Shown: positions 34,220 through 42,632 of the stretch, piece after piece
Layout: each line of letters begins with the position of its first letter
How positions within the stretch are numbered: the stretch's first letter is position 1
From: RGIG426 sp045640165
GTDB lineage: Bacteria > Bacillota > Clostridia > Oscillospirales > Acutalibacteraceae
Assembly (NCBI GenBank): GCA_045640165.1
Contig: JAZUEK010000080.1
Location: 1-61,761, forward strand
Length of the DNA: 61,761 nucleotides
Reading direction: 5' to 3'
The notes under the pieces: model-generated
Database searches by the model: none
What the model was told of the DNA's origin: nothing
What the model saw: only the letters and a program-made list of their open reading frames with translations
Translations under genes and position numbers: made by a program

Positions 34220-35195
34220 CACGCTCAAAGCCCCCTTCTCCCAAAACGAAGCTAAGGTTTCTACCCTCTCGCTGGACGTGTTGCTCGCCCTGCTTCCGGC
34301 CGTGGCGTTTGCTTGCGTGCTGTTCGGAATGCGTGTCCTGCTTGTGGTCGGCGTTTCGATGCTCAGCGCTCTTTTATTCGAATTTGTCGGTGGATGGATT
34401 GCCCGTCGCCCCTTAAACATCGGCGATGGCACCGCCGCCGTCACGGGATTGATTGTCTCTCTGCTGCTTCCGGCGTCTGTGCCGCTGTTCGTGCCTGTAA
34501 TGGCCAACGCCTTTGCACTACTGATTGTCAAACTTCCTTTCGGCGGCTCCGGTCATAACCTCTTTAACCCTGCCGCCGCCGGCATCGCGTTTGTGACCGA
34601 GTGTTTCCCGTATCACGTTTTCGCCTATCCGGCGCGTGAATCGGTCGTTCCGTTTACGTTCGGCACTCCCGACGTAAACATGGCCGCCTCCCCTGCCGGA
34701 CTCTTGAAAACCGGCGGAAGCACGGCATTCTCCTGGTATGAATTGCTCATCGGTCAAGTGACCGGCCCTATCGGCACGGTGGCTATTTTGGTGCTTGTTG
34801 CCGGCGCGGTGTATCTCTTTGTGCGCCGCGGTGCCGCACCGCTGCTTACCGTATCGTGTCTCGCCGCCGCCGCGGTGATTGCCGCGCTGTTCCCCCGTTC
34901 GGCGGACATAACGTGGTATCAGAGCATTCTCGTGGAGCTCTGCTCCGGCTACCTCGTGTTCGGCGCGGTGTTTTTGCTCAACGACCCCGTCACCTCGCCC
35001 CGTCATCCGCTCGCACACGTGTTTTACGGTGTAATGGTGGGTGCCCTTACTATGCTGATGCGTCACATCGGCCAATTTGAAGAAGGTTTCTGCTTTGCAT
35101 TGTTGCTTTGCAACGCATTTTCCGGCATACTCGACCGCTTTGCCTGGCATTTGTTGCGGCCGCGTCGCCAAAGACGAAAGGAGCGTGAGGCATAA
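34212..35195 (+). CDS. RnfD-like membrane subunit, flavin Thr replaced by Ser
   Basis: The 327-residue membrane protein (about nine to ten helices) aligns with RnfD/NqrB: SLDVLLALLPAVAFACVLFG at the N-terminus, a hydrophilic segment GGSGHNLFNPAAAGIAF at about 111-127 matching the family's GGLGxNxFNPALxGRAF, and LNDPVTSPRHPLAHVFYGV near 262. In characterised RnfD a Thr in a SGATPL-like motif carries covalent FMN; the corresponding stretch here reads MAASPAGLLKTGG, with Ser160 at that position. Serine might still be flavinylated, but this is unproven. The gene overlaps rnfC and rnfE. Confidence 0.85.
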   Translation: MNNTLKAPFSQNEAKVSTLSLDVLLALLPAVAFACVLFGMRVLLVVGVSMLSALLFEFVGGWIARRPLNIGDGTAAVTGLIVSLLLPASVPLFVPVMANAFALLIVKLPFGGSGHNLFNPAAAGIAFVTECFPYHVFAYPARESVVPFTFGTPDVNMAASPAGLLKTGGSTAFSWYELLIGQVTGPIGTVAILVLVAGAVYLFVRRGAAPLLTVSCLAAAAVIAALFPRSADITWYQSILVELCSGYLVFGAVFLLNDPVTSPRHPLAHVFYGVMVGALTMLMRHIGQFEEGFCFALLLCNAFSGILDRFAWHLLRPRRQRRKEREA

Positions 35196-35851
35196 TGCAA
35201 CTGCGTTCCCGTAGACAATACCGTCAACTGTTTGTTGACCGCGCGTTTACCAACAACTTAGTGCTCGTTGAGGGTGTCGGGCTGTGTCCGCTGATTGGCG
35301 GCGCCACCACGCTGAAACTCAGCGTCACCATGTTCCTTTGCACCACCGTCACGTTGGTGCTCACCGCTCTTTTGATGCTGGTCATCGGCAAAAAACTTCC
35401 CTCCACGTTGCGCATTCCGTTGCACACGTTGGTGGCCGCGGCGCTACTGTGCGGTGAGGCGTATCTCATTAACGAAACCATCTCCACCGAACTGTACGCG
35501 TCCCTCTACCTCTTCCTGCCGTTGCTGTCGGTGACGACGCTGTTCGCCTATCACGGCGACAACGCGGTCGGCGACTTCGATCCGCTCGCCGGAGGAGCGT
35601 TGGATGCTTTCGCCTCCTCGCTCGGTTTCGGTGTGGTGCTCTGTCTGGTCGGTGCCCTGCGAGAAATCGCCGCGCGCCGCACCATTTGGGATATACCGCT
35701 GTCGCTCTCGGTGGATTTGCCGGAGGCGTCGCTTCCGTTCGCGGCTTTCCTGCTGTTGGGGCTTTTGGCGGCGTTGTTACAACGCGGCAAAACCCTCGCC
35801 GCCGAACGCGCCGCTTTGCGCGATTCTTCCAAAACGGGAGGTGACGTCTGA
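35195..35851 (+). CDS. RnfE-like membrane subunit
   Basis: Integral membrane protein of 218 residues with six helices, homologous to RnfE/NqrD. The first re-entrant motif is intact as NLVLVEGVGLCPLIGG (Cys31), which in other Rnf and Nqr complexes binds the intramembrane Fe-S centre together with a second Cys in the NCAI(L) motif. That second position reads LPLLSVTTLFAY here, so Thr115 replaces Cys. GFGVVLCLVGALREI near 144-158 is also typical. It starts within the rnfD stop (TAATG) and ends in the rnfA start (TGATG), so the subunits are translationally coupled. Confidence 0.82.
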   Translation: MQLRSRRQYRQLFVDRAFTNNLVLVEGVGLCPLIGGATTLKLSVTMFLCTTVTLVLTALLMLVIGKKLPSTLRIPLHTLVAAALLCGEAYLINETISTELYASLYLFLPLLSVTTLFAYHGDNAVGDFDPLAGGALDAFASSLGFGVVLCLVGALREIAARRTIWDIPLSLSVDLPEASLPFAAFLLLGLLAALLQRGKTLAAERAALRDSSKTGGDV

Positions 35852-36456
35852 TGGCTGTTCTCTCCAATGGATCGCAAGCGTTGCTGTTGTTTTTGGCGGC
35901 GGCGTTTATCCAAAACCTGATTCTCACCACCGGTATCGGCTCCGCCTTGGCGGTGCGCTTAACCCGTCACAACGGCAACCGCGTGGTATTCGCCCTGTGT
36001 CTGTTGGCGTTTTCGGTGTTGACGGCGCTCTGTTTCCACCCCATCGACTTCTGGCTGGGCACCACCGAACCGGTGGGACTGTTCCGTCCGCTTATTATCA
36101 TCGCGCTGTCGGCGATGTGGTATCTTCTCGCGGTGGCTCTTTTCAAAAACGTATTCCCCCACGTATATGAAGATATTCGCGCGGTGCTCCCGTTTGCCGC
36201 CATCAACACGATTGTCACCGGCGTCACCCTGATTGCGCCTCACCAGTTCGGCGACAGTTTGCTCGTCGCGCTCGGACTGGCGGCCGGTGCCGCGGTCGGC
36301 TTCTTCCTCGTCTATCTGCTTTTGTGCGAGGGAATCGACCGTATGCAGCATTCCGCTATGCCCAAAGCCTTTGCCGGGTTGCCGGCGTTGTTCCTCTATC
36401 TCGGCATTTTGGCACTCGCGCTGTGCGGCTTCTCGTCGGACATCTCGTTTATTTGA
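35851..36456 (+). CDS. RnfA-like membrane subunit lacking the Fe-S cysteines
   Basis: A 201-residue, six-helix membrane protein in the position of RnfA/NqrE. LLLFLAAAFIQNLILTTGIG aligns with the RnfA start (family: AxLVNNFVLSRFLGICPFLG), but GICP is replaced by GSAL, and the second cluster motif (family: LPLITTNCAVLG) reads LPFAAINTIVTG. Both ligand cysteines are therefore absent. Overall helix pattern and gene order (C, D, E, A) support the assignment. In typical operons rnfG lies between D and E and rnfB follows A; neither is here. GGAGGTGACGTCTG precedes the ATG. Confidence 0.78.
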   Translation: MAVLSNGSQALLLFLAAAFIQNLILTTGIGSALAVRLTRHNGNRVVFALCLLAFSVLTALCFHPIDFWLGTTEPVGLFRPLIIIALSAMWYLLAVALFKNVFPHVYEDIRAVLPFAAINTIVTGVTLIAPHQFGDSLLVALGLAAGAAVGFFLVYLLLCEGIDRMQHSAMPKAFAGLPALFLYLGILALALCGFSSDISFI

Positions 36457-36488
36457 TTGATTCGTACTCTTAAAAGGAGGCATTGGCC

Positions 36489-37754
36489 TTGGCTCGCAGA
36501 AGAAAAATTCGCCGCAACCGCCACAGTTTCTCTCGGCGGCGGCGGTTTCAACTCCCGTGGAAAGGCATCGGCGCTGTCGTTTTGCTCGTGGCGCTGTGCG
36601 GACTCGGCGTATTGACCGCTAAATGGATTGGCACGTCGCTGTCCCATAAAAAAGCCGCGCCCGAAACGTCGTTAGTCAGCGAAGTTTCCGCGCCCACCGT
36701 TACCACAACGGCGACGCCGACCACCACCGCGGTACAAACGCCGCAAACGCCGGCGCTTTCGAACGTCCATGCGTTCTATCTGCCGAAAACCGCGCTTCTT
36801 AACAAAGAGGCGCGCGAGAAAGCAATCACCAACGCGGTGAAAGCCGGCCTCAACGCCGTCGTCTTCGACCTGAAAGACGAAACCGGCAAGGTGTGCTATG
36901 CCTCCGCGACGGCCGGCGCGAAAAAGGCGGCGTGCGTGGAAAAAACCGCGCTGTCCGCCGCCGACCTTAAAGCGTTCGGCGCGTTTTGTGAAAAACAAGG
37001 CGTGCTCGCCATTCCGCGGCTGTGCTGTTTTGAAGACCCCACCGCCGCTCGCAAAATGGACGATGCGCGCGTGCTGTATGCCGGCGACGCGTCGTTTATC
37101 TGGCTCGACAACACCCAAGCGCGCGGCGGCAAGCCGTGGCTTAACCCCTATTCTCCGGAAGCGCACGCCTATCTGCAAGGCTACGTCACCGAACTCGTCG
37201 GCTTCGGATTTAAGGACGTGATGCTCACCGGCGTCCAGTTCCCGTATCAGACCTACGCCGCCTCGTTTGGCTCGACGAAATTCTCGTCGCTGTCGAAACT
37301 CGACGTGCTGGCAAAATTCGTTACCGACACGAAAGCCGCCGCGAAAAAAGCTAATCCCGACGCCGCCGTCATTGTCTGCGCGCCCGGCCTTGCCACCTTC
37401 AGCGACAGCACCGCCGTCTACGGCGGCAATCCGCTCAACTTCGGAGCGGACGCGGTATCGCCGCTCTTCTTCCCCGATGCGCTCGGCAACAAACTGACCG
37501 TCGGCAAAGAGACGCTCCGCGATCCCGAGAGCAATCCCGGAAAAGCGGTGGAACTGGCGCTGAAGCAAACCGCGCTTCGCGTAAAACTCATCGACAAGCA
37601 AAAGCAGCCGTTGCTTCTCCCGTTTGTGCAGGCGTATGACACGACCGACGCGGCGATTGCCGCCGAGCTCAAATCCCTGCGCACCCAAAACGGAAAAGAC
37701 GCCGCGTTCGTGCTGTATGACCCGAACGGCAAGTATACGATGACATCCTATTGA
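36489..37754 (+). CDS. Membrane-anchored putative glycosyl hydrolase (DUF4015-like)
   Basis: The 421-residue protein has a very basic N-terminus (ARRRKIRRNRHSFSRRRRF), one membrane helix (about 24-46), a Ser/Thr/Pro/Ala linker (about 60-90), and an extracellular domain of about 320 residues. The domain starts VHAFYLPKTALLNKEAREKA, with LNAVVFDLKDETGKVCY, GVLAIPRLCCFEDP, WLNPYSPEAHAYLQGYVTEL and GFKDVMLTGVQFPYQ. That order matches the putative glycoside hydrolase domain DUF4015, a TIM barrel. No substrate can be named. TTG at 36489 is preferred because AGGAGG lies 8 bases upstream. It follows rnfA by 32 bp, perhaps by read-through only. Confidence 0.75.
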   Translation: MARRRKIRRNRHSFSRRRRFQLPWKGIGAVVLLVALCGLGVLTAKWIGTSLSHKKAAPETSLVSEVSAPTVTTTATPTTTAVQTPQTPALSNVHAFYLPKTALLNKEAREKAITNAVKAGLNAVVFDLKDETGKVCYASATAGAKKAACVEKTALSAADLKAFGAFCEKQGVLAIPRLCCFEDPTAARKMDDARVLYAGDASFIWLDNTQARGGKPWLNPYSPEAHAYLQGYVTELVGFGFKDVMLTGVQFPYQTYAASFGSTKFSSLSKLDVLAKFVTDTKAAAKKANPDAAVIVCAPGLATFSDSTAVYGGNPLNFGADAVSPLFFPDALGNKLTVGKETLRDPESNPGKAVELALKQTALRVKLIDKQKQPLLLPFVQAYDTTDAAIAAELKSLRTQNGKDAAFVLYDPNGKYTMTSY

Positions 37755-37782
37755 TTCTTCGACCAGAAAGGACGTGACCGCT

Positions 37783-38655
37783 ATGGCGGAAACGAACAAC
37801 ACTCCCGTACAACCGACACCGCGCAAACGGTGGCACAAAACTCTGTGGGTTGTGCTGACGGCGCTCTCCGCCGCCGGCATCTGTGTGGCGCAATTTTTGC
37901 CCACGGCTACCCACACCGCCATGATTGAAAACGGCGCGGACCTGATGCACACCGTCATCAAACTGCTGATTGGCGATATGGTCAATCTGTTCGGCGGCGA
38001 GTGGATGCTCTTCTTCCTCTACGCCTGCGTATTGGCCGTGCCGACGTGGTTTGCGTGGCTCGCCGCGTGTGAGCGCCGCGAAGAGGGCAAAAAAGCCCTG
38101 CTCCCTGCCCTGTACGTCGGCGGCCTGCTCTCGGTACTCGGCTCGCTGCTCCCGATGATACAAGGCGGCGAATTCGATTTCCACGCGTTCCTCTATATGC
38201 TGTGCGGCGCGGTGGGAATGGCGCTTGTCATCTTCGTGTGCATCGTCGTTCCGCGCGAAATCGTCGATTATTTCATCTTCGGCGTGTTTGCCACCATCGC
38301 CAACCTCGTCACCTTTAACCTGTGCGACTTGTGGTTCCATATGCCCACCTGGCTGTCCACCACCATCGCGTGGTTTGCGGCGGTCATCTTCGCCTACTTC
38401 ACCAACAAGGTGTTTGTGTTCCACAGCAAAACCACCGGTCTTAAAGAACTTCTGCGCGAAGCCGGCATGTTCTTCGGTGCACGCGCACTGACCTATCTCA
38501 TCGACTTATTCGGTATGATTTTGCTCGTGGATATTCTCCACGTTTCCGGCGGCATTTCCAAAATCCTCTGCAACATCATCGTGCTGATTCTAAACTACGT
38601 CTTCTCGAAACTCTTTATCTTCAACAAAGGCGTTGCGGACAAGCCGAAAGAATAA
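37783..38655 (+). CDS. GtrA-domain membrane protein with an N-terminal membrane extension
   Basis: Of 290 residues, the C-terminal half (about 155-285) is a GtrA domain with four helices: DYFIFGVFATIANLVTFNL, STTIAWFAAVIFAYFTNKVF with VFHSKT, FGARALTYLIDLFGMILLV, and NIIVLILNYVFSKLFIFNK. GtrA proteins are thought to flip undecaprenyl-phosphate-linked sugars and work with a CsbB-type glycosyltransferase and YfhO in surface glycosylation. The N-terminal half adds about three helices of unknown role. A yfhO gene lies just beyond the shared terminator on the other strand. ATG at 37783 follows AAAGGA; a GTG at 37774 is too close to it. Confidence 0.82.
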   Translation: MAETNNTPVQPTPRKRWHKTLWVVLTALSAAGICVAQFLPTATHTAMIENGADLMHTVIKLLIGDMVNLFGGEWMLFFLYACVLAVPTWFAWLAACERREEGKKALLPALYVGGLLSVLGSLLPMIQGGEFDFHAFLYMLCGAVGMALVIFVCIVVPREIVDYFIFGVFATIANLVTFNLCDLWFHMPTWLSTTIAWFAAVIFAYFTNKVFVFHSKTTGLKELLREAGMFFGARALTYLIDLFGMILLVDILHVSGGISKILCNIIVLILNYVFSKLFIFNKGVADKPKE

Positions 38656-38664
38656 AATGGCATA

Positions 38665-38699
38665 AAAAAAGAGCCGTCCAGCAGGACGGCTCTTTTTTT
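38665..38699. terminator. Bidirectional terminator
   Basis: Stem AAAGAGCCGTCC / GGACGGCTCTTT with loop AGCA, A-run on the left and T-run on the right; it serves the GtrA gene (+) and the flippase-to-38710 unit (-). Confidence 0.92.
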
Positions 38700-38709
38700 A
38701 TTGTTTTCT

Positions 38710-39057
38710 TTACGATAATTTGCCGGCGAGGGCACGGTCAAGCCAAATGGCGCCGATGTCCATCGCGTTGTAAAGTCCGGTTTTTTCGCTCGTTTTGATG
38801 ATGCGGTTTTTCATACTGATTTCCGGGTCGGTGGCAATCACCTGCACCGACACTTTATCCGCCACGGTCATCCCGTGTTTCTCGGTTTTGGATTTGATTT
38901 GCAACATCACGACGTAGTCCTCGTTCATCTTGCCGTAATACAGCGTATCGCCCGAGCGGACGAGCGGACGCCCTTTATACAGCAAAAACGGGGATTTTTC
39001 TGCGGCAGGTTTTTTCGCCGGCTCTTTTTTCGCGGCGGGTTCTTTCTTTTCAGCCAT
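38710..39057 (-). CDS. Uncharacterised 115-residue protein with a Lys/Ala/Pro-rich N-terminus
   Basis: The first 23 residues are a repetitive Lys-Glu-Pro-Ala segment; the rest is a compact, mainly beta domain (PFLLYKGRPLVRSGDTLYYG, EDYVVMLQIKSKTEKHGM, VSVQVIATDPEISMKNRIIK). No signal peptide or membrane segment is seen, and I do not recognise the family. The ATG at 39057 has AGGAGG 8 bases upstream, so it is translated. It is the last gene of the minus-strand run that begins with the flippase, 45 bp after yfhO. Confidence 0.7.
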   Translation of the reverse strand: MAEKKEPAAKKEPAKKPAAEKSPFLLYKGRPLVRSGDTLYYGKMNEDYVVMLQIKSKTEKHGMTVADKVSVQVIATDPEISMKNRIIKTSEKTGLYNAMDIGAIWLDRALAGKLS

Positions 39058-39102
39058 CACACGTTCCTCCTATCGATATAACGGGTACAGTATACCACAA
39101 AT

Positions 39103-41583
39103 TTATTCCTCTGTAAAGAGGTTTTCTCGAACCTCTTTGGCGCTTTTCTCTTTCTTTTTGCGCGGTTTCGGATCGGGCAGACGGTCAAACACCAACCAAT
39201 ACACCGCAAACGCCGTAGCGCCGCCGAGCGACGCAAACGCGCCGCCGACAAGGCCCGGAGTTTTGTAGGTGAATTCCACGTCGCATTCGCCGGCAGGGCA
39301 TTTTACCGCCATAAAGCCGGCATTCGCTTTGAAGATGTCTACCGGCAGACCGTTGACGGTTGCCGACCACCCTTTTTCATAAGGCACGCTGAAAAACAGC
39401 AAATTGTCCGCCGAAAGCGTCGCTTTTGCGGCAAAACCGGTTTTGGTCGTTTCAAACGAGGTGGCCGCACCGTTTTTGCGGTTTTGACAATCCATTTGGA
39501 ACCACTCATAAGAAAAACTTTGGTTTTCCACGTCCAAATGGTTGAGACGCGACGACACCTTGTTCTCATCCTCGTCTTCCACCACGAGCGCGCGCACCAA
39601 AAGCAGTTCGCGGTTTTCGTTCGAGAGGGTTTCGTATTCCGTGCGCGTCACGTAATTTTGATAGGTGAAGCCCATCGGGATATAGTTCTCGTTTTCATAC
39701 ACGAAGAAGCCGTTTGTTTCGAGCGCGTAGGTGTAACCGGGCATTTTGGTGGTCGAGGTAGAGTCGACAAAATACTTGCTCGATGCTTTTTCGTATTTCG
39801 GCTCTTCGTTGTTGGCGTAGTCAAATACGTATTTAACCGAGGTCAACGAACGAAGCGCATAATGGCTCGTTTCGGGGCGACTGCCCACCGAGCGCTGAAT
39901 GCCAATCGTGCCGTAAAACTCCTGAATCGAGCCGGGCACCACGCTGTGGAACGCGTTGATGCACGGACGTTGCCAGAAAATGCCGAGGTTGTCGATGCAA
40001 TCCGGCGAGTCAATACGCACGAATTCGTCCGTTTGGTCGGTGGGAAGATGCACCTTGTCGATGCCCTCAATCGCGCGTTCCACCACAAATTCCGGCACGT
40101 AGACGGACACGCCGTGGCCCTGCCCCATCATCACCCAGCTGTAGCCGAGGCAAATCACCGCGAGCGCAAGCGCCGCCCAGCGGAAGAAAATCTCTTTGGC
40201 GCGTTTGCGCATATACAAAACCACCGCGAACGCGACCAAGCCGATCAGCGCAATCACCACGTACGCCCAAAAGAGTTCCGGCGTATTCTCGCGTCCGAAA
40301 ACGTAGTTGCCATCCTCCGGCCGCCAGTTATTCGGCACCACACCAATCATCAGCGTAAAGAACACGATGATACCGGCGCTCCACCCGAATGCGCGACCCC
40401 AGCGCACGTCGGTGAGCGCGCCGTCTTCCCGAGGTTCGGAATCCTCGAGCGCTTTGACAGTCGCGACAATCAGCATCAGGGTAAACATATAAAACCAACG
40501 GGCGTAGTACTGGGAGTTAAACAGCTGAAACGCCGCGTTAAAAATCGGAATCACCGCGCACACCGAAAGCACAATCAGCAGGCGATGCAACCAGTCCTTA
40601 TGAGATTTGTATTGGAAATAGGCAATCGCGCCGGTAGCGCCCACCATCGGCAACCACGCGGACATCGAAGACCACTTGTTATCCGCATCGGGGAAAAAGT
40701 TGGGGCGCGCCGGAATATCCGGTGGGAAAAAGAAGCTGTGGAGAATATCCCACAGCCGTTGCGGCTGAGTGTAATACAGCGCGTTCCATCCGGCAACCAA
40801 ATTGCCGGTGCGGTTGTTTTGGATAACGGCGAAGAAACTCGGGAGCAGAAAAATTCCTGCTGCGCACGTTCCGAGCGCCGCTTCAACGAAAATGCCGACC
40901 ACTTTTTTGGCATTCAACTTCCATTCACCCGACCAGGCGCGGATGCCGAAATACATCAGCAAAAACAGCGCCTGTCCGATGAAGAAATAGTAGTTGTTGA
41001 GCGCAGACAGAAAGAGGAAAATCCCGAACATCCCCCGTTTGCCGTCTTTTAAGTTGCGCTCAAGCCCGAGCAGAATAAACGGCAGATACACCATCGCCTC
41101 GTGGAAATGGTTGAAGAAGATGTTGTAAATCGAAAAGCCGGAAAACGCATACATCATCGCACCGAGAACCGCGTATTCCGCCTTGACAAAGCGTTTTAGA
41201 TAGAGATACGCGCCGAGAGACATCAGCGCCATTTTGAGGATGAGCAGCGGTGCCATCATATACGGCACAGCGGCGGACGGAAACGGAATGGTCAGCCAGA
41301 AAAACGGACTGCCGAGCAGATAGAAGCTATACGACCCGATAAAGTTGACGCCTAAATCGGTGTTCCAGTTCCATCCCCAGTCGCCGGCGCGCACGGCATC
41401 GTGCGCCATACGGTAAAAGGAGAGCTGCTGGGCGTTAAAGTCACCGTAGTAGGTAAAATACCCGTGGGTGGTCAAAAGGAACGGCAAAAACAGCACGAGT
41501 GCTAACCCGAACACAAGACCGAACGCCAACAGCGCGTGTTTATCTTTCGGACAAAAGCGGCGCAGTCGTTTGGCTTTTTCCAC
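39103..41583 (-). CDS. YfhO family membrane protein, putative GT-C glycosyltransferase
   Basis: A large membrane protein (826 residues) with about 12 hydrophobic helices in the first 500 residues, an extracellular domain of about 250 residues, and a last helix (about 770-795) before a basic tail. YFTYYGDFNAQQLSFYRMAHD near 43-63 and WNWNTDLGVNFIGSYSFYLLGSPFFW near 71-96 are hallmark YfhO loops. In Gram-positives YfhO transfers sugars from undecaprenyl phosphate to teichoic acids outside the cell, with GtrA and CsbB partners. The start is GTG with AGGAGG 8 bases upstream. It lies 32 bp downstream of the ATP-grasp gene. Confidence 0.92.
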   Translation of the reverse strand: MEKAKRLRRFCPKDKHALLAFGLVFGLALVLFLPFLLTTHGYFTYYGDFNAQQLSFYRMAHDAVRAGDWGWNWNTDLGVNFIGSYSFYLLGSPFFWLTIPFPSAAVPYMMAPLLILKMALMSLGAYLYLKRFVKAEYAVLGAMMYAFSGFSIYNIFFNHFHEAMVYLPFILLGLERNLKDGKRGMFGIFLFLSALNNYYFFIGQALFLLMYFGIRAWSGEWKLNAKKVVGIFVEAALGTCAAGIFLLPSFFAVIQNNRTGNLVAGWNALYYTQPQRLWDILHSFFFPPDIPARPNFFPDADNKWSSMSAWLPMVGATGAIAYFQYKSHKDWLHRLLIVLSVCAVIPIFNAAFQLFNSQYYARWFYMFTLMLIVATVKALEDSEPREDGALTDVRWGRAFGWSAGIIVFFTLMIGVVPNNWRPEDGNYVFGRENTPELFWAYVVIALIGLVAFAVVLYMRKRAKEIFFRWAALALAVICLGYSWVMMGQGHGVSVYVPEFVVERAIEGIDKVHLPTDQTDEFVRIDSPDCIDNLGIFWQRPCINAFHSVVPGSIQEFYGTIGIQRSVGSRPETSHYALRSLTSVKYVFDYANNEEPKYEKASSKYFVDSTSTTKMPGYTYALETNGFFVYENENYIPMGFTYQNYVTRTEYETLSNENRELLLVRALVVEDEDENKVSSRLNHLDVENQSFSYEWFQMDCQNRKNGAATSFETTKTGFAAKATLSADNLLFFSVPYEKGWSATVNGLPVDIFKANAGFMAVKCPAGECDVEFTYKTPGLVGGAFASLGGATAFAVYWLVFDRLPDPKPRKKKEKSAKEVRENLFTEE

Positions 41584-41615
41584 AGCATTTCCCTCCTTTT
41601 TTCTCGTTTGGTTGC

Positions 41616-42632
41616 TTACTTCAAATCGCGAATTTTCGTGCCCAGCACTTCCTCAAACCGCGGCAAAATGCCTTCGTCGCGGTGGCGCGCATTTTGGCAC
41701 ATATCGTAACCGGGCAGGTTGTTGCCCTCAACGAACACCGGACCGTCCGGCGTAATCGCCACGTCCCAGCCGACGTAACGCATATGCGGCTCCACGAACG
41801 CGGCTTCTTTACACATTTCCACCGCCTCGTTGAAGAACGGGATTTCAAATCCGTTAAACACCGTATGGGTCATCGGGTGCTCGTCATAGTAAAGCCCCGT
41901 TTTGTCGCAAAACGCCGGACGAGACAGTTTGCCGTCCTCGCCGACACTCGTATACATACCGCCGCTCGACACGTTATCAACACAGCCGCCGTTGCCCATA
42001 CGCACGAGCGCATACATAAAGTGGGCCACGTCGTCCATCCGCACGGTGACGATACGCACCGTGTTAATCGAGGTCGGGCAAAGCTCGCTCATTTTCGGGT
42101 GCTGTTTAATCGGCTCCTCAATAAGATACTGCCCGTTTTCCATCAACTCCGCGAACAACGCATTATAATCGGTGTCGGCAGTCACTTCCACGCGGCGAAT
42201 GCCCTCGCCGCCGCATTTTTCGGTGGCTTTGGCAAAGAAGGTGGACGTCTCTTCGCAGAAATCGCGGAGCGTCTCCGCGTCCGCCTCGCGCAAATCGAAA
42301 TAGCGGCGACGGAGATATTTCTCGAACCGTTTGTCAAACACGGTCTTGTTGTCGAACACGTAGTAAAAGTCGCGGTCGTTGAGATAGCGCGTGATAATTT
42401 GGCTGTCGTTCATGGTGAGATAGGTGAGCCTCTGTGCTTTCGGCTTTTTATAAAACCCGAACGAGTGATAATCAAGATACCCGATACCATAGCGCACAAT
42501 ACACCACAGCATATCGACGGCAATATACAGTTTGTTGCCACCGGTTTCCTCGCTGACTTGACGAATATGCATAAACCAGCGTTTGAAACTCAGATGTTTT
42601 AAGCGACGGACAAAGGTTTTTAACTTGCTCAC
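41616..42632 (-). CDS. Sugar-transfer-associated ATP-grasp protein
   Basis: Cytosolic protein of 338 residues with an ATP-grasp core. Signs are the nucleotide-binding stretch IRRVEVTADTDYNALFAELM with YLIEEPIKQHPKMSELCPTSINTVRIVTV (about 160-205), a Gly-rich loop GNGGCVDNVSSGGMYT near 224-239, and the C-terminal metal-binding strand GPVFVEGNNLPGYDM near 302-316, where the E and N are typical ligands. This matches the ATP-grasp family found in polysaccharide clusters. Its reaction is not established; it probably ligates a carboxylate to a glycan precursor. The GTG start overlaps the flippase stop (GTGA). Confidence 0.85.
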   Translation of the reverse strand: MSKLKTFVRRLKHLSFKRWFMHIRQVSEETGGNKLYIAVDMLWCIVRYGIGYLDYHSFGFYKKPKAQRLTYLTMNDSQIITRYLNDRDFYYVFDNKTVFDKRFEKYLRRRYFDLREADAETLRDFCEETSTFFAKATEKCGGEGIRRVEVTADTDYNALFAELMENGQYLIEEPIKQHPKMSELCPTSINTVRIVTVRMDDVAHFMYALVRMGNGGCVDNVSSGGMYTSVGEDGKLSRPAFCDKTGLYYDEHPMTHTVFNGFEIPFFNEAVEMCKEAAFVEPHMRYVGWDVAITPDGPVFVEGNNLPGYDMCQNARHRDEGILPRFEEVLGTKIRDLK

